Assembly (NCBI GenBank): GCA_040002995.1
Contig: JBDUDK010000119.1
Coordinates: forward strand, 1 to 20,919
From: JBDUDK01 sp040002995
GTDB taxonomy: Bacteria > Actinomycetota > Acidimicrobiia > Acidimicrobiales > Ilumatobacteraceae
DNA length: 20,919 bases
Reading direction: 5' to 3'
A program made the position numbers and the translations under genes. How positions within the stretch are numbered: the stretch's first letter is position 1; each line of letters begins with the position of its first letter. Below, piece after piece: positions 20,812 to 20,919 of this stretch. The notes under the pieces were generated by a model. The model was not told where the DNA came from. It worked only from the letters and a program-made list of their open reading frames with translations, and made no database searches.

Positions 20812-20883
20812 AAACCCGGTGCGGGCGGGCCGCAGAAACCCGGTGCGGGCGGGCCGCAGAAATTCGGTGCGGGCGGGCCGCAG
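20812..20883. repeat. Three tandem 24-bp GC-rich repeats
   Basis: Units at 20812-20835, 20836-20859 and 20860-20883. The first two are identical; the third differs by TT for CC at its fourth and fifth positions. Each holds a GCGG...CCGC mini-hairpin. A partial copy follows (from 20884). They begin 22 nt after the aminotransferase stop. There is no spacer structure, so this is not CRISPR. It may be a terminator-like or protein-binding array, or slippage DNA. Confidence 0.9.
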
Positions 20884-20905
20884 AAAAGGGTGCAGGCTGT
20901 AGTCC

Positions 20906-20919
20906 ATGCCTGACGAAAC
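20906..20919 (+). CDS. Possible first codons of a further gene, cut by the window edge
   Basis: ATG at 20906 is preceded at 7 nt by CAGGCT, one base from the TAnnnT boxes that precede leaderless genes here. Only four complete codons (M-P-D-E) are visible, so no product can be named and the call rests on the pattern alone. Confidence 0.25.

Noticed and set aside
20812..20883. CRISPR array
   Set aside because: The units are directly adjacent, with no unique spacers and no cas genes nearby.
20659..20907. 82-codon minus-strand open frame across the 24-bp repeats
   Set aside because: Its repetitive residues simply reflect the tandem DNA repeat, and it runs antisense into the aminotransferase gene.

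Overview
The window is high-GC (about 65%) chromosomal DNA from an actinobacterium, most likely from the Acidimicrobiia/Ilumatobacter side of the phylum (inference). Supporting signs are an HU protein with a lysine/alanine/proline tail, a luciferase-fold oxidoreductase of the F420 type, an OmpR-type nitrogen regulator with 11-bp repeat operators, and many apparently leaderless genes, in which a TAnnnT -10 box sits 6-8 nt before the start codon. No rRNA, tRNA, CRISPR array, insertion sequence or prophage was seen.

Region 1 (1-3768) is housekeeping: the 5' end of dnaK (minus), galE (minus), a zinc carboxypeptidase of the M14 type (minus), and gpmA (plus), divergent from the peptidase through a very compact double promoter. 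A 420-bp stretch without a convincing gene follows (3769-4188).

Region 2 (4189-9707, all minus) is a nitrogen-sensing and ammonium-uptake locus. In transcription order it holds a short winged-helix regulator, the P-II protein glnB, a 908-residue Kef/CPA2-type cation:proton antiporter whose C-terminal half looks like the HD-ACT-ACT tail of GlnD, and the ammonium channel amt. Actinobacteria commonly carry amtB-glnK-glnD together. Here the glnD position is taken by an antiporter-GlnD-tail fusion without the nucleotidyltransferase. Three promoters in this block (regulator, antiporter, amt) share one design: 5-mers repeated every 11 bp, ending exactly 10 nt before a TAnnnT box. This points to a shared, GlnR-like regulator. 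The fusion and its operator set are the most interesting content of the window.

Region 3 (9802-10691, plus) has a stand-alone cyclic-nucleotide-binding-domain protein, divergent from the regulator, and a gene for an HU-type nucleoid protein. It ends in a strong GC hairpin shared with the convergent operon.

Region 4 (10759-19283, minus, plus a divergent aminotransferase at 19438-20790) is a tightly packed operon for reductive pyrimidine (or hydantoin) breakdown. It encodes beta-ureidopropionase, dihydropyrimidinase, methylmalonate/malonate-semialdehyde dehydrogenase, a luciferase-like oxidoreductase and a four-gene ABC importer of the NMT1/SsuABC type. With the aminotransferase, these can take a dihydropyrimidine to ammonia, CO2 and acetyl-CoA or propionyl-CoA. 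The usual first enzyme, dihydropyrimidine dehydrogenase, is not in the window. The cluster lies next to the ammonium/P-II locus, so the stretch as a whole reads as a nitrogen-acquisition region. The right edge has three 24-bp tandem repeats and perhaps the first codons of another gene.
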